Positions 34,948 through 47,009 are shown, counted from the first letter of the stretch. The stretch is 64,000 bases of DNA from Cannabis sativa (GCF_029168945.1 NC_083604.1:65054211-65118210); one strand, 5' to 3'. Notes: a model not told the origin generated them from the letters alone. Numbers and translations are program-made.

Positions 34948-37900
34948 GTGGGTTTGAGAACCCTTGGGTTTTTTCAATTCCTTGTGGATCTGGTGATCCA
35001 AAAGAAACCCAATTTCTTATTTTTTTGTGAAACTCTAAGTCATGGTGATGTGCTAGAAAGGCTTCGTGTGAAGTTTGGCTTTGAGGGCCTGTATTCTATG
35101 GATGTCAGGGGTCATAGGGGGGGGTATTTCCATGCTTTGGAGGAACAGTGCAAAGGCCCAACTACTACAATTTTCTTTTAATTTCATTGACATTTAAGTT
35201 ACTGAGCCTAGCTCTATCCTCTGGAGACTAACGAGCCTTTATGGTGAGCCCAATAGAGGTCAACGCCAACAAACTTGGAACCTCATTCGAAATCTGAAAC
35301 AGTCTTCGACTCTGCCCTGGTGTATCATAGGGGACTTGAACAATGTGACTAGTTAAGCAAATAAGTGAGGAGGTAACAGCTATCTTTAGGCGCTAAATGA
35401 TGGCTTTAATCAAACACTTATCGATTGTAACCTTGTTGATCTTTATCTTCTTGGCTATCCGTTTACATGGGAGTGAGGACGGGGTACATCAAATTGGATT
35501 GAAGTACGTCTCGATCGTGCCTTGGTGAGTCATTGCTGGTCTGATTATTTCACATCTGCTCAGCTTCTTAACCTTGAAATTTCTGCCTCGAACCACTGCC
35601 TGTTACATCTTCACCCTACTGTCCAGAATTTCTTTGTCCTTGTTTGCCAATTCAAGTTTGAGAATGCATGGTTCGTGAGCCTTTATGCTTCCAGGTGGTT
35701 AAGGATATTTGGGAGCTTCATGCCAACTACAATATCATGGAAAGACTTCGTATTTGTGGCGAAAAGATGACTGTCTGGGGTTGTGATTACACGGGTAACT
35801 TCAAGGAACGAATTAAAAATTGTAATAATGAAATAAGAAGGTGGAAGAAAGGTCTTGATGAAGTTTCAATACAAAAGTTTTGTGATGTTGAGAAGCTGGT
35901 AAGTGAAAATATGAATCAACGTGAAGTCGTTTGGCGCTAAAGGTCAACTTTGGCTTCACAAGGGTGACCAAAATAGAAAGTTAATAAACATAATAACATA
36001 CGAAGTCTTCAAGATAACTCAGGTACTTGGGTAAATTGGGATTCGGGTCTTGCTGCTGTAATTGTGAATTATTTTCAGACCTTATTTTCTTCTTCAAACA
36101 CTAGTTGCAATGAGGTTGTTATGGGCATTGAACCTTCTATCACTGTTGCTGAAAATGAATATTTCCTCTGCCCAATTACTGATGAAGAAGTTAAGAAAGC
36201 TTTATTTCAAATGCATCCCGACAAGTCACTGGGTCTGGATGTTATGACATTGGGATTCTATCAGAATTATTGGTCAATTATTGGGCAATATGTTATTAAT
36301 CAGGTCAAGAGTTTCTTTGCTAACTACTTTGTTCCTGCTGGTTTGAATCGTACCAACATCGTGCTCATTTCTAAGAAGAAGCAACCTATTACGATGAGTG
36401 ATCTCCGCCTAATCTCACTTTGTAATGTGCTCTATAAAGTTATTTATAAAGTGCTCGCAAATAGGCTAAAGGTGGTGCTTCATCACATTATCTCTGAAAA
36501 ATTAATCGGCTTTTATCTCGGGTTGTCTTATCTCCGATAATATCATGATTGCTTTTGAGGTTATGTACTACTTTAAAAGAGCAAAGGCAAAGAGGGCTTT
36601 ATGGCGCTGATACTCGACTTAAGTAAAGCATATGATCGAATTGAACGGGACTTTATTCGTGCCATGATGCTTCGTATGGGATTTGCAAGTTACTTTGTTG
36701 AATTGATTCTACAAACTGTCACAACCGTGGAGTATAATGTGGTTCATGGTGGTAAGATTCTTGGCCCAATTATCCCACACTGAGGTATCCGCCAAGGGGA
36801 TCCTTTGTCTCCTTATCTATGTTTAATTTGTGCAGAAGGGCTCTCATCTTTGTTGAAGTAATTTGAGAGTCTCGGTCATCCAAAAGGTTGTAAAGTGGCC
36901 AATGGAGCTCCCGTTATCTCACATATGCTATTTGCTGATGATAATTATATATGCTGTCGTGCTAATGAAAGGGAAGCGTCTAATATAATGAGACTTCTTC
37001 AGTTGTTTGATGGCTTCGGGGAAACAAGTCAATTTTAGTAAGTCCTCTATATTTTTTAGTACCAACACCACTGATACGGTGAAGAATAGAATATGTTCTT
37101 TGCTTCATATGGAGATTGCTGATGAAAATTGTACTAACCTGGGCCTTCCTTATACGATGGGAAGAAATAAAAATGCAATCTTGGGCTTTCTCAAGGAAAA
37201 AATGCAGAAAAGAATTCAGAGTTGGGAAGGCAGACTCCTGTCTAAAGCAGGTCGCGAAGTGTTATTGAAAATCGTTGCTCAAGCTCTACCTAGTTATGCA
37301 ATGTCTATTTTTCTGGTTCCTTTGGAGACATGTTCTAAGTTGGAGGGTATTAGGTCAAAGTATTGGTAGAGCACTTCTTCCAATAACACCTGTGGAATTG
37401 ATTGGATGAGTTGGAAGCGCTTTACTAAACATAAAGATGTAGGTGGAATGGGGTTTCGTAGTCTTCATGACTATAATTTGTAGCTTCTTGGTAAACAAGG
37501 TTGGCGTCTCCTTCTCAATGAGCTCTCTTATTGGTCGTGTTTATAAGACTCGGTACTATCCTCGTGGTGATTTTCTATCGGCTTCTCTTAGGAGCAATCC
37601 TAGTTTCATATGGAAAAGCATCTTCGAGTCACAGGATCTGGTTAAGGCAAAAGCCAAGGTTCGTATTGGTGCAAGCTCCAATACAAATATCCTCAATACG
37701 CCTTGGCTCCCATCTGAAAACAATCCTTGTGTCACTTCTAGTCACCCTAGTTTATTTCATAGCAAAGTATATCAGCTCATGAAGATCAGCATTAGAGAAT
37801 GGGAGATTGATGTTGTCCATGATATTTTCAATTCTTGGGATGCCCAGCTCATCATGAGCATCCCTCTTAGTGAGCTTTATCAAGGTCATATCTGGTACTA

Positions 37901-38870
37901 GTCTAAGGAACCTATTGGTTTTTACTCAGTAAAAAGCGCTTATAAACATATTCAAGTGGTGAAAGGTAGCTGGTCTGTTGATGATGGTTCAGATATGTAG
38001 AAGCACTTTTGGAAGTTAAAATTACCGCCAAAATTCCTTCACTTTGCTTGGCGTGCTCTACCGGTTTACTTGGCGACTCGTGTTCAGCTACAAAGCAAGC
38101 ATGTTTCCGTTGAATCTCATTGTTTGTTCTGCAATGGAGCTGTTGAAACCACTTACCACCTGCTTATTGACTGTCCTTTTTCCAAATCTTGCTGGAACAG
38201 ATCAGTCGTGGCTCTGCCTTCATCGACTGTTGCTGATTTCCACGTCTAGTTTGTTGCAACGTGGTCTCGGCACAAGGGTGATGCTATTGAAGAGATTTTG
38301 ATGGTCAACTGGTCTATATAGAAAGCTCGCAATGAGCTGGTTTGGAACAACTATACACGTTCGACTGCTGAAGTTGTGTCTATTGCACATCAAGTTCTAT
38401 GTCAATGGAAATATGCTCAAACATGACGTTTTGAGCCGCTGCACTTTAACACTGATTGTGGTGGCAACAAGAATTCTTGGACTAAACCTATTGAGGGAAT
38501 GATCAAGATTAATGTGGATGGAGCAACTTTTGAAGCTGAAAATGCATTTGGGATTGGTTTCATTGCTTGTGACTCAAATGAGGTTGTCATCTTGGCTTTT
38601 TCGACCCACTCAGCTGGTTCCTCAAGTGCTCCCATCGCTGATATGATGAGCATTTGAGTTGGATAAATGCCTCTAATCTTTCGAAAATTGTTATTGAGAC
38701 TGATTGCATTATTGTTATTCAAGCTTTGCATAGCTTGGTGGGCATGCCTTCTATCTTTAGTATTATTGTGCAAGAGTGCAAACTTTTATTATCTTCTTTC
38801 AATAATGTTACTATTTATAAACGATCGCTAACAAGGCCGCACACTGCTTGACTCGTGGCTCTTGTTCTTA
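34948..38870 (+). pseudogene. LINE ORF2 (endonuclease, RT, RNase H), broken
   Basis: The endonuclease begins near 34948 (GFFQFLVDLVIQKKPNFLFF) with WCIIGDLNNV near 35320. The RT part contains LCPITDEEVKKALFQMHPDK and SDLRLISLCNVLYKVIYKVLANRL (36064-36540). It continues with LILDLSKAYDRIE (36601), GIRQGDPLSPYLCLI near 36785 and an intact FADDN box near 36931. At 37007-37369 is LGLPYTMGRNKNAIL. 38040-38220 has the zinc finger (CLFCNGAVETTYHLLIDC in a shifted frame), and 38490-38860 the RNase H-like region. Stops include those near 35360, 36538, 36781 and 37367. The nick-and-copy enzyme cannot be made from this copy. Confidence 0.9.
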
Positions 38871-38970
38871 GTCTGATCGTAATTTTTTTGAGAGTACTTT
38901 TCCTGCTACTCTTAAATCTCTTGTAATTGTAGATTTGGCATTCTAATAAAATTCATCTATTTTCATCTTA

Positions 38971-39739
38971 AAAAAATATTAAATGGCTATCAATAATAAT
39001 TAATTTTATTTATTTATTTATTTTATGTTTTATATATAAGAACACAACTTGTAAATAGCGTAAATAGTGGGTGAAATATAATACAATTTCTTTTTTTTTT
39101 TTTGGTTAAATTTAACACAAATTTTAAATTTTGAATTGGAGATTTAAATGAATTGAAGATGAATCAAAACAATAAAAATGAAGCTTTTTAAAATAAATAA
39201 ATAAAAGGAAAACAAAAATAATTGGAAACAATTAAAGAAAGCGAGAATATGATTATTTAATTTTTCTTTTTCCAATACAGGAACTTGCTCCAAAAGAACT
39301 TATTTTTCTTTTTTTTCTTTTTTTTTTTTTTTTTTTTTACAGATGAACCTTTAATTAGGAGCTAATCATATTCCCGCACACGGTTGGCTAGGTGAAAAAC
39401 CTTGGTCGTCACCTTCCACCGAACCCTCCTCCACCCCACGTGAACCCCTCTCTCTCTCTCTTTATCTCTGTCACTTTCTCTCTCTTCTGATCCAGTTTGG
39501 ACTTCTCCGTACTATAATGGGTTTCTCCAAAGTCTCATCTTTTTTTCTTTTCAGCTCACCGAGCTTTCACTTTCAACAATGGAGTAATAGCACCCCGTGA
39601 ATTTCAAACGAAAATCCATTACTCTGCTTTTTCTCTCGGAGAAGACGCTCTTTCCGGAGTCTAGCTATAATCACTTCACTTGGGAATTTTTTCTTCTTTT
39701 AATTTTATTTTTATTGTTTAAATGAAAAATATACTTTAA
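38971..39739. other. Intergenic region and probable HD-Zip 3'UTR
   Basis: AATAAA lies on the minus strand at about 39710-39715, soon after the HD-Zip stop, and could be its poly(A) signal. CT repeats near 39450-39480 and a long T tract near 39320. A CACGTG lies near 39438. No second gene is evident. Confidence 0.5.
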
Positions 39740-41178
39740 TTACCACTGATCGGAGCAGTACCATTGAAGGGTGGGAGCTTGGTCGTCGGAGAAGAAGTTA
39801 CAGGCTTCCTCGGCAAAGAAATTGTGCTCTTCAATCTTCACAAACTGAGGCTGAAACGACGCCGCTTTCTGGAACTGAAAGCAGTTGGAGGAATTATTAT
39901 TATTATTAGAAGATGAAGAGCAGTTGAAGTTGAGCGAAGCCGGAGCCGAAGCAGCCGGATTTTGGAGAAGGGCAGTTGAAGAAATGGCGGCATTGGGGCT
40001 GCAACTGCTGTTATTATTATTACTATTGAGGTTTATGTCGTCGTTGAGAATTGCACTGGAGTCACTATCAGAAGAACCGTCTTTGTTGAAATCAGGGAAC
40101 ATGGAGGAGACCTCTAAAACGACACCATTATTAGTGTCGTTTAAGCTCTCAAAGTTTAGCTCTTTACACTCCTCAGATGGAAGAACATGATTATTATGAT
40201 GATGATGATGATGATCAGGATGAGGAACAACTTGTTTGTTCTCCGACTCTGTTGGTCCAATATTATGTATAAGTACTAGCTCTTCTTTCACCGACAGATT
40301 GTTGCTCTCTGACTTTTCATCTTGGAGTTTGGATTTCAATTCCCTTATCTGTATAAATGTAAAAATTCAGATCCATTAAACAACAAAGTATAAATTGACA
40401 CATATATGTAGTGTGTGTAAAGTAATAATAAATAATGGTACCTCTTTAACAAGGGATTCATTATCATGTTTAAGAGTGTCATAACTCAGCTTCAAGGCAT
40501 CGTAATTTGCTTTAAGATGGCCATAATCTCTTTCCAATTGCTTTGTTTTCCACCTAGCTCTGCGGTTTTGGAACCAAACAGCTACTTGTCTTGGTTGGAG
40601 ACCAAGTTCTTGGGCAAGCTTAACTTTTCTCTCTGGTTCAAGCTTATTCTCAACCTCAAAGTTCTTCTCTAAAGCTTTGACTTGGTCAACGCTTAATCTT
40701 CTCTTCTTTTCGGAGACATGCCCAGATTCTTCTACACAACCTTCTTCGTCTAAACCGTCCAACATGGACCTGAATTCTCTACCATAAATATGGTTGCTAC
40801 TCGGGCTATGTTCCTCTAAAAGAAACCAAAGAAAAAAAAAGTAAATTAGTGAAATGGGATCTTAGTTTTTACTGAATTACGTTCTAAAGTAGTACACTCA
40901 AAACAGAAAAAAATTAAAACCCAGAGAAAGAAAAAACAGAGATGAATATATGAAAAGTTCCACAACAGGAAGCAAAAAAGATAAAAACTTGTACTAGTAC
41001 TAGGCAAAGTGAACAAAAATAATAATAATAATAAAAAGGGTTCTATTCATGTATTGAAAAGAATATGAAGAAAAAAAAAAAGTAAACGAAGTAATAATAG
41101 GATTCTTTGTTATGAACCTGTAGTTGGGCAGACGGACATTAGAGCACCTAGAGAATCATCGCTGCTAAGCCTCTTCAT
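39740..41178 (-). CDS. Class I HD-Zip transcription factor, ATHB6/ATHB16-like
   Basis: Three coding exons on the minus strand: 41118-41178, 40442-40815 and 39740-40348 (introns 302 and 93 bp, GT-AG, phases 1 and 0), giving 347 residues. The start [20 protein letters not shown] matches the conserved N-terminus of the ATHB6/ATHB16 group. The homeodomain is about residues 55-110 with the recognition helix [15 protein letters not shown]. The leucine zipper follows directly, with Leu at 114, 121, 128, 135 and 142. The C-terminal half is Asn/Ser-rich with a six-His run, and ends with an acidic, aromatic motif ([21 protein letters not shown] in part). Family knowledge: nuclear factors that bind CAATNATTG-type sites as dimers and act in ABA, water-stress and growth responses. 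The protein is longer than ATHB6 (311 residues), mainly from homopolymer tracts. No breaks seen. Confidence 0.95.
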
Positions 41179-41183
41179 GATGA

Positions 41184-41547
41184 CTGAGAAGAAAATAATA
41201 ACAAAAACTTCTGAGCAAATAGATCTTATTATAGATCAAAAGCTCTTGACTTTTTTTACTTTTCTTTTATTTTAAGATCCTTAATATATTTTCAGTGGGT
41301 CTTTTTTAAAGCTGGGATTTTGTTTTTGTGTTTCTTTTTTTCACTTTAAGCAAGCAATGGGTGAAGAAGAAGAGCTAGTCTCATGTCTGAAACAAGACCA
41401 GCTTGTACAGTGATTTTGGTGTATGATGATGATATTACTACACAACAACGTGTTAGCTCTCTCCATTTTCCAATCTTTCTCTTTTTTCAGTACATCTTCT
41501 ACTTCTGAACCCATCAAAAGATAAAGAAGAAAAAAAAAAGTACTCAC
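41184..41547 (-). other. Probable 5'UTR intron of the HD-Zip gene
   Basis: On the minus strand a strong donor GTGAGTAC starts at 41547. A pyrimidine-rich acceptor TTTTCTTCTCAG ends at 41184, five bases before the ATG. Splicing would remove a 57-codon upstream ORF at 41341-41514. Predicted from sequence only. Confidence 0.55.
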
Positions 41548-41720
41548 AAAACGAATCCAATTTAAACTATATATGTGTTTTTTTTTTCTTTTGTTCTTTA
41601 TTTTGACACCTAACAACGAAAAAAGAATAACCCAAAAAAAGAAGTAACAATGAAGATAGCTCTCTCTCACAATACAAATATTTCTCTCTCTACATCATTA
41701 CTCAATCAGTTTCTTAGAAG

Positions 41721-41756
41721 CTAGTTGGGAAGACAGTATAGTCTACGACTGTTCAT
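41721..41756 (-). other. Short upstream ORF in the HD-Zip leader (11 codons)
   Basis: MNSRRLYCLPN and stop, between the TATA-like box and the predicted leader intron. An ATG followed directly by TAG also occurs near 41694. Both would lie in the transcript if it starts near 41850, and could lower translation of the main ORF. Confidence 0.4.
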
Positions 41757-41877
41757 CCACAATGGAAGAGAAAGAGAATTGTAAGGAAGAAAGAAAGAAA
41801 GAGAGAGGAGTTTTGGTTTGAGAGTTGGGAAGGTCAGTGAAGCAGTTCACAACCCAGCTGGCCTTACTTTCTCTCTC

Positions 41878-41885
41878 TTTAAATA
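41878..41885 (-). promoter_or_regulatory. TATA-like box of the HD-Zip gene
   Basis: TATTTAAA on the minus strand, followed by a GA-rich stretch (GAGAGAGAAAG), as often seen at plant start sites. It lies about 700 bp before the ATG, implying a long leader. Start site not known. Confidence 0.45.
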
Positions 41886-42555
41886 AACCAACTTGGGTCA
41901 GTTATGGGGTTAAAATCTTACCAAGGTTAAGTTGACTGCAGTTTTAGATTATTATCATTATTATTTTATTATTATTAATTCTACAAATGAAATGAACCCA
42001 AAATTCAATACAAATGCAATTTCTGTGTCACCGCCTACAGCCGGTGGACACCCCGTTTTCGACCGTTTTATTAGGGAGACTTTTGATTTTAACGTTTGCT
42101 GTGGAAAAACATTAAACTTAAAAAGTGAAAAGAAAACAAAAGAAAGAGAGAGAGAGAGAAAAGAATAGTGCGGCTCGGCGTCTGGCGACTCGGCTTCGTT
42201 TTAGCTTCGGAAGATTTTTGTTGCGTCAGCGTATCAAGCCCGCACTACGGCGTGGTCGGTGTAAGTAATCGGCGATTTCAATAGTTTTTTTTTTAGGCCT
42301 TATTTGTTTGTATATTTATCGTATTTTTAAACTTTCTTTCTTTCATTTCCTTTTCCCCTTGAATTTAGGTAATCAGCTTCGGTTAAACCAGTTCTCTATA
42401 CAACCGTACAAACATTTTCTTCTTACATCTTTTTCAGTGCTTTTTTTAAAATAAAATAAAATGTGAGTTTAAAAAATCAAATAAAATTTCTCAAAAAAAT
42501 AAAATATATATTTATTATATTTTTTTCAAATGCATAAAATAAAATAAAAAAAAAA
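41886..42555. other. Upstream region of the HD-Zip gene
   Basis: Presumed promoter and intergenic DNA. A GA microsatellite at about 42143-42158, then a GC-richer patch 42168-42260 with CGGCGTC and CGGCTTCG words. No element recognised. Confidence 0.4.
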
Positions 42556-42953
42556 TCTAATTAGTAATTTTTCTCTCTGAACTTTAACATGTATCAAATC
42601 GTGACCTCTGAACTTTTTTTGCCGTTATAAATTCCTCTCGAACTATTGAGATTGTTAAATTTAATGACTTTTGTCTAATTTTATTTAATTTTACTGTTTC
42701 AGTGATTGTTTATGTACTATACCATGCTCCTTAGACTTTGATATCTACCAAATCATGTCACTTAAACTTTGATATGTACTAAATCATGCCCTCTGAACTT
42801 TCATTCATGTTAGAATTTTTTTACTAAAATTAGACAAAAGTCATCAAATCTAACAATCTCAATCGTTCAGAAGGAATTTTTAACGGCAAAAAAAGTTCAG
42901 GGGACATGATTTGGTACATGTCAAAGTTCGGGATGAAAAATTACTAATTAGCC
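42556..42953. mobile_element. Palindromic MITE, family A (about 398 bp)
   Basis: CTAATTAGTAATTTTTC at the left is the complement of GAAAAATTACTAATTAG at the right. Internal arms GAACTATTGAGATTGTTA and TAACAATCTCAATCGTTC also pair. Same family as 22727-23122. Confidence 0.82.
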
Positions 42954-42975
42954 TTAAATAAATAGTGTCAAGCTC

Positions 42976-43378
42976 TAGGACCGACAACGGGTCAGACAAT
43001 AACACGACTCGAAACCCGCACGAGAGTTAACGGGTTTGGGTTTGCCTTAAATTGGTTCGAGTTGACTCGTCTAACTCGTTTAATAAATGAGTTGTGTTCG
43101 GGTTGACACGACTAACACGAACCTGACTTGTTAATGACATATTTAAAGTTATTTTAGTACTTTAACATATCATAAATGGGTTATAAACGTGTTGAATATT
43201 TCATAAATGTGTTATTGGTTGACATGTTTAAACAAAATATGCTTATAAATGGGTTGTATTTGGGTTTCTTTTTCTGACACGATTACTAAACGGATTGTGT
43301 TCGGGTCGAGCATATACCTGTTATACATGGGTCTCGACACGACACGAACACAACCCACAAACACGAATTGTCACCCTA
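42976..43378. mobile_element. hAT-type MITE (403 bp), perfect 8 bp TSD
   Basis: It begins TAGGACCGACAACGGGTC and ends ACACGAATTGTCACCCTA. TCAAGCTC occurs at 42968-42975 and 43379-43386. Subterminal CGGGTTxGGGTT and AACACAACCC words lie in opposite orientation. Non-coding. Confidence 0.92.
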
Positions 43379-43386
43379 TCAAGCTC

Positions 43387-44195
43387 CAGCAAATATGAAT
43401 AAAATTAGAAAAATTATTTTATATATTATTTTTTTTTTATTTTTATAGTTTGAGTTATTTTGAGATTTAAGTTGTTCCGTTAATTGTTATGTGAATTTTT
43501 ATAAAAATGCAAAAAAATTAAAAATTAAAATGTAAAAATAAAATAAAAAAACTCCATAAAATTACTCTAGAATTTCTGTTTTAGTGTGACAAATTATTTT
43601 CTAAAGTTAATTTCTCACCAGATATATTTGGTGTTATTATTATTGCTATTTGTGTGTTTCTGTCTAAATTTAATCTTGTATGTTTGTTTTATTATTCAAA
43701 TTTGTATGTGAATAAAAAAGTACATATCTACTTTTGAAAATTTACTAAAAAAAAACTGAATTTAAGAAAGCCTCTCACGTTCTCGTGATTATTTTAGACA
43801 TCTATGAAAAATTATATGTTATTATTCATTTGCTATAATCAGTTTATATGAAATCGTAGGTAAACTATGCACCTAATTGAAAACTCTCTTTACCTTTTTT
43901 TTTTTTAAGAAAAATAATAATAATAATAATAATAATTAAAGTGTATTTATTAATGAGAATGATCTCCTGCGATCAAATTGAACTGTATCAATCCTTAAGC
44001 TAACATTGAGGCGAAAGAACAAACACAGGTTTTCCGATAATTAAATGACATTATTATTATTGTCAGAACTTTATTAAATGCACTTAGATTACACTAATGA
44101 AAATCACTAAACAAAATATGACATCATGTGCTTATTCTATATAGTATACTTAAAAAGGAATTATGAGCTAACTAGGTAGTAGGGATTATATTGTT
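43387..44195. other. Intergenic AT-rich DNA
   Basis: (AAT)n near 43915-43937. No gene or element recognised. Confidence 0.45.
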
Positions 44196-44540
44196 AAGAG
44201 CAACTCCAAAGAGCCCTCAAATTTGAGGATGCAGTGGTTAATCTTCTCCAAGGTAGCACCATTTTGAGGTAATTTATGCAGTCTTTGCTACAGTGCACTG
44301 CATATATGCAGTAGCACTGTAGCAACTGCATCTTTTTTATTATTATTATTATTAATATTTAATAGCTAATTTTTGTTTATATATATTGTTTAATATTAAA
44401 ATATTGTATATTTTATTAATATAATAATAAAATATATTTTTTGGTGTAAATTTTAGTGTTGTGGTTGGAGTGAAAATATTTTTTGACACCAAATTTAGTG
44501 ATAGTGTAATACCAAAAATAATGTCTCTTTGGAGATGCTA
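44196..44540. mobile_element. MITE with AGAGCAACTCCAAAGAG ends (about 345 bp)
   Basis: The left end AGAGCAACTCCAAAGAG pairs with the right end CTCTTTGGAGATGCT. Inside is a smaller hairpin, GCTACAGTGCACTGCAT / ATGCAGTAGCACTGTAGC (about 44288-44325). TSD not resolved. Confidence 0.7.
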
Positions 44541-44903
44541 TTAGGTTACGTATAGGTAACATAAATTAGGAAATAGTTTCATTCCAACATGAAATGCTGT
44601 CTAAATTAAAGATAAGTATGGGTACTATACACTATTCCTTGTTGCGCTTTTGAAGTTGTGAAAACTTAAATGGCTATACTACATTTTTCTTTTTTCTTTT
44701 TTTGAGAGGGCTATACTACATTTTTATTAGTATATGAATTTATTATTTGATAGAAAATTCTCAACTCGACAACAGCTTACTAAAATTATTTGATGGAAAA
44801 GTAGATTGAATCTTTTCACGGCCGATGAAGGAAAACACCGTACTACTACTTTACTACACCACCATCACTGGGTTGAAGAACAAATACATGTATACCAAAT
44901 GTA
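44541..44903. other. Non-coding interval
   Basis: Holds a short direct repeat of GGCTATACTACATTTTT near 44672 and 44709. Nothing else. Confidence 0.4.
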
Positions 44904-45497
44904 CACTACAAAAAATTACTACTTTTGGTAACAATTTTTAAGTCACGATATAATTTTTTTACGACTAAATGTGACTTTTAATCACAATAAAATATTCCTT
45001 GTGACTAAAGGGTGGTATTCAGGGCCGGCCCAAATTTTTGGCAGCTTGGGCCATTGCACAAGACCCCCATTTTCTAAGGCCCAATTTTTTTAAAAAATGC
45101 CTATTTTTGTTGTTTTACATTTTTATGTTCAAAGTTTCTTTTTAACATGTTTATATTATTTTATAAAAATACAAGAAAATAATAAGAAATCCACATGAAA
45201 TTAGCAAAAAAAATAACAACAAAACAACATAAAAAAATAATATACAAATAAAAAAAATCAACAATAAAATAACTAAAGTACAACATAAAAATACATCAAA
45301 AGATCATATTTTCTGTAAATAAATTTTAAAAACCGTAAAAATATTTAATATTATGTACGATCATTTTTTCTGTAATTTATTTGTTGTTTTTGTTATTTAT
45401 GAAATTATCCCTAAAAAAATTATAATTAAAATTTTAGGAATGTATCTTAAAAAAAAATAGTAATGGATTTGTGGTCTTAAGGTATTCTACTTCTTTT

Positions 45498-45528
<31 letters not shown>

Positions 45529-45805
45529 TAAAAAGCTCAATTTTAATCTTTCACACAAGGCCCCCAAAATACTTGGGTCGGCCCTGGTGGTATTTAGATA
45601 CAAGTTGTCGCTAATTTAGTTTTAGTCACAATAAGTATTGTCACTAAAACTATATTTAGTCACAACAAATTGTATTTTTGTCACTAATACTTTTAGTCAT
45701 GGACCTTTTAGTCACAATATAGGAATGATGATTTATAATTAATCACAACTTTTTTACTTTTAGTCACAAGTTTTGTTGGGACTAAAAGTAAGATTTTCTG
45801 TAGTG
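44904..45805. mobile_element. Non-autonomous CACTA element (902 bp), TSD GTA
   Basis: Termini CACTACAAAAAATTAC and ATTTTCTGTAGTG are the expected CACTA inverted ends. GTA flanks both sides (44901-44903, 45806-45808). Subterminal zones are full of TTAGTCACAA / TTGTGACTAA words in both orientations. No transposase. A hAT element interrupts it at 45020. Confidence 0.93.
45020..45586. mobile_element. hAT element (567 bp) inside the CACTA element
   Basis: Ends CAGGGCCGGCCCAAAT and GGGTCGGCCCTG are the CAGGGCCGGC-type hAT termini. GTGGTATT occurs at 45012-45019 and 45587-45594. Arms with GGCCCAATTT / AAGGCCCCC words pair around an AT-rich core that includes a long T tract near 45505. It must be younger than the CACTA element. 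Confidence 0.94.
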
Positions 45806-47009
45806 GTACATTGTTTACTTTCGATACGAACCATGCACCTCAGATGTCAACCTGGATGCTGGGTCCCAGTTCTAGCCCTTCGAAAATTCTGTTTGGTCCC
45901 CAGAAATAGTTGAATCTTAATATTTTTTATTTTTAGAAAAGATGCTCAAAAGAAATCTTGGAAAACACCATCGAAAATGCAGGGCCAGACCCAAGTGTCA
46001 ACTTGGGGGCAGGGCCAGTCCTAAGTGTCAACCTGGGTGCGACCCTATTTTGGCACCCAAGAAGTACTGTTTCTTCTCCAAAAATACATATTTTCCTATT
46101 TTTGATGAAGACGAAGAATGTGCAAAAGTAAGATCTCTAATCTGATACTTGGAAAGCGCCTAGATTGATAGATTGTCAACGTGGGTGCTGGGTGCTCTGG
46201 GCCCTGGGTGCTCAAAATTGAAGTTCAATTTTAATTCTGATGCCTCAAACATGTCCGTTGTATGTCTAGTTTATGTCCCAATGTAAGTTTTGACCCATTT
46301 GCACTAAGACGGTCCCAAAGACTGAAATCCTAGTTGAGGTTATCAACCTCGGCACTGAGTGAAACCGTAGGTGCCCAGGTTGGCTTCCGGGTTACAAGTT
46401 CGTGTAATTTCAGCTCTCAGGGCTTGGATTAGGTTGCTCTATATCTTCATGGTACAAAGTCAAGCTGAGTGCAGGGCTAAGGACCCCTCCCAGGCTAACT
46501 TGCTATGACTCGGGACTACTCAACTCTGAGATGTCATCTTTTACCACGTGTCAAAAATTGATGTCCACGTCATCAAGGCTACTCTTGGAGTAAATATTTT
46601 CCCCCCAAGTCAACCTTAAGCTTGTGTGAGGTTGACTTAATGACGTGATAAGTCTAGTTCTCTTGAAACTATCGAATTCAATTTTGACAATCTTGGACAA
46701 TTATTTCTATTCTTTAAGTATTCCCACTAAGAGTAGGCTTTTGAATCCCCATTCCCTGTTGAATAGTGGAATTTGAAATTTTAAGTTGATGACTCCTTGA
46801 GTGATTTCCTTTGATTTGAGGTATTGTGAAATCATGTCGACATTAGAATATCAACACTTACTCTAATCTTCGGTTGTTGTCTTAGCATTAACTCTCTTGT
46901 CACCCTATCTTTTTATGTGAATATTGATGTAGTCCTTGTCTTCTCTTAGGTTGTATCCTTGAAGTTCTTCAGAATTCCCTCAGTTGTGTTTAAGCGAAGG
47001 TGGTCTTAT

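Larger units (their letters stand above)
33590..38970 (+). mobile_element. Near full-length L1-type LINE (about 5.4 kb)
   Basis: All expected parts occur in order on the plus strand: ORF1 (33656-34926), endonuclease (34948-35540), RT (36064-37370), RT zinc finger (about 38040-38220) and RNase H-like domain (about 38480-38860). It ends with AATAAA near 38944 and an A run near 38970. Several stops and frameshifts separate the parts, so it is inactive but less decayed than the other three copies. No certain TSD. Confidence 0.9.

Noticed and set aside
39885..40190. Leu-rich plus-strand frame of 101 codons
   Set aside because: Antisense shadow of the Asn/Ser tracts in HD-Zip exon 3.
41341..41670. 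A 109-codon minus-strand frame upstream of the HD-Zip gene
   Set aside because: It needs a GTG start. From the first ATG only 57 codons remain, and these probably lie in a leader intron.
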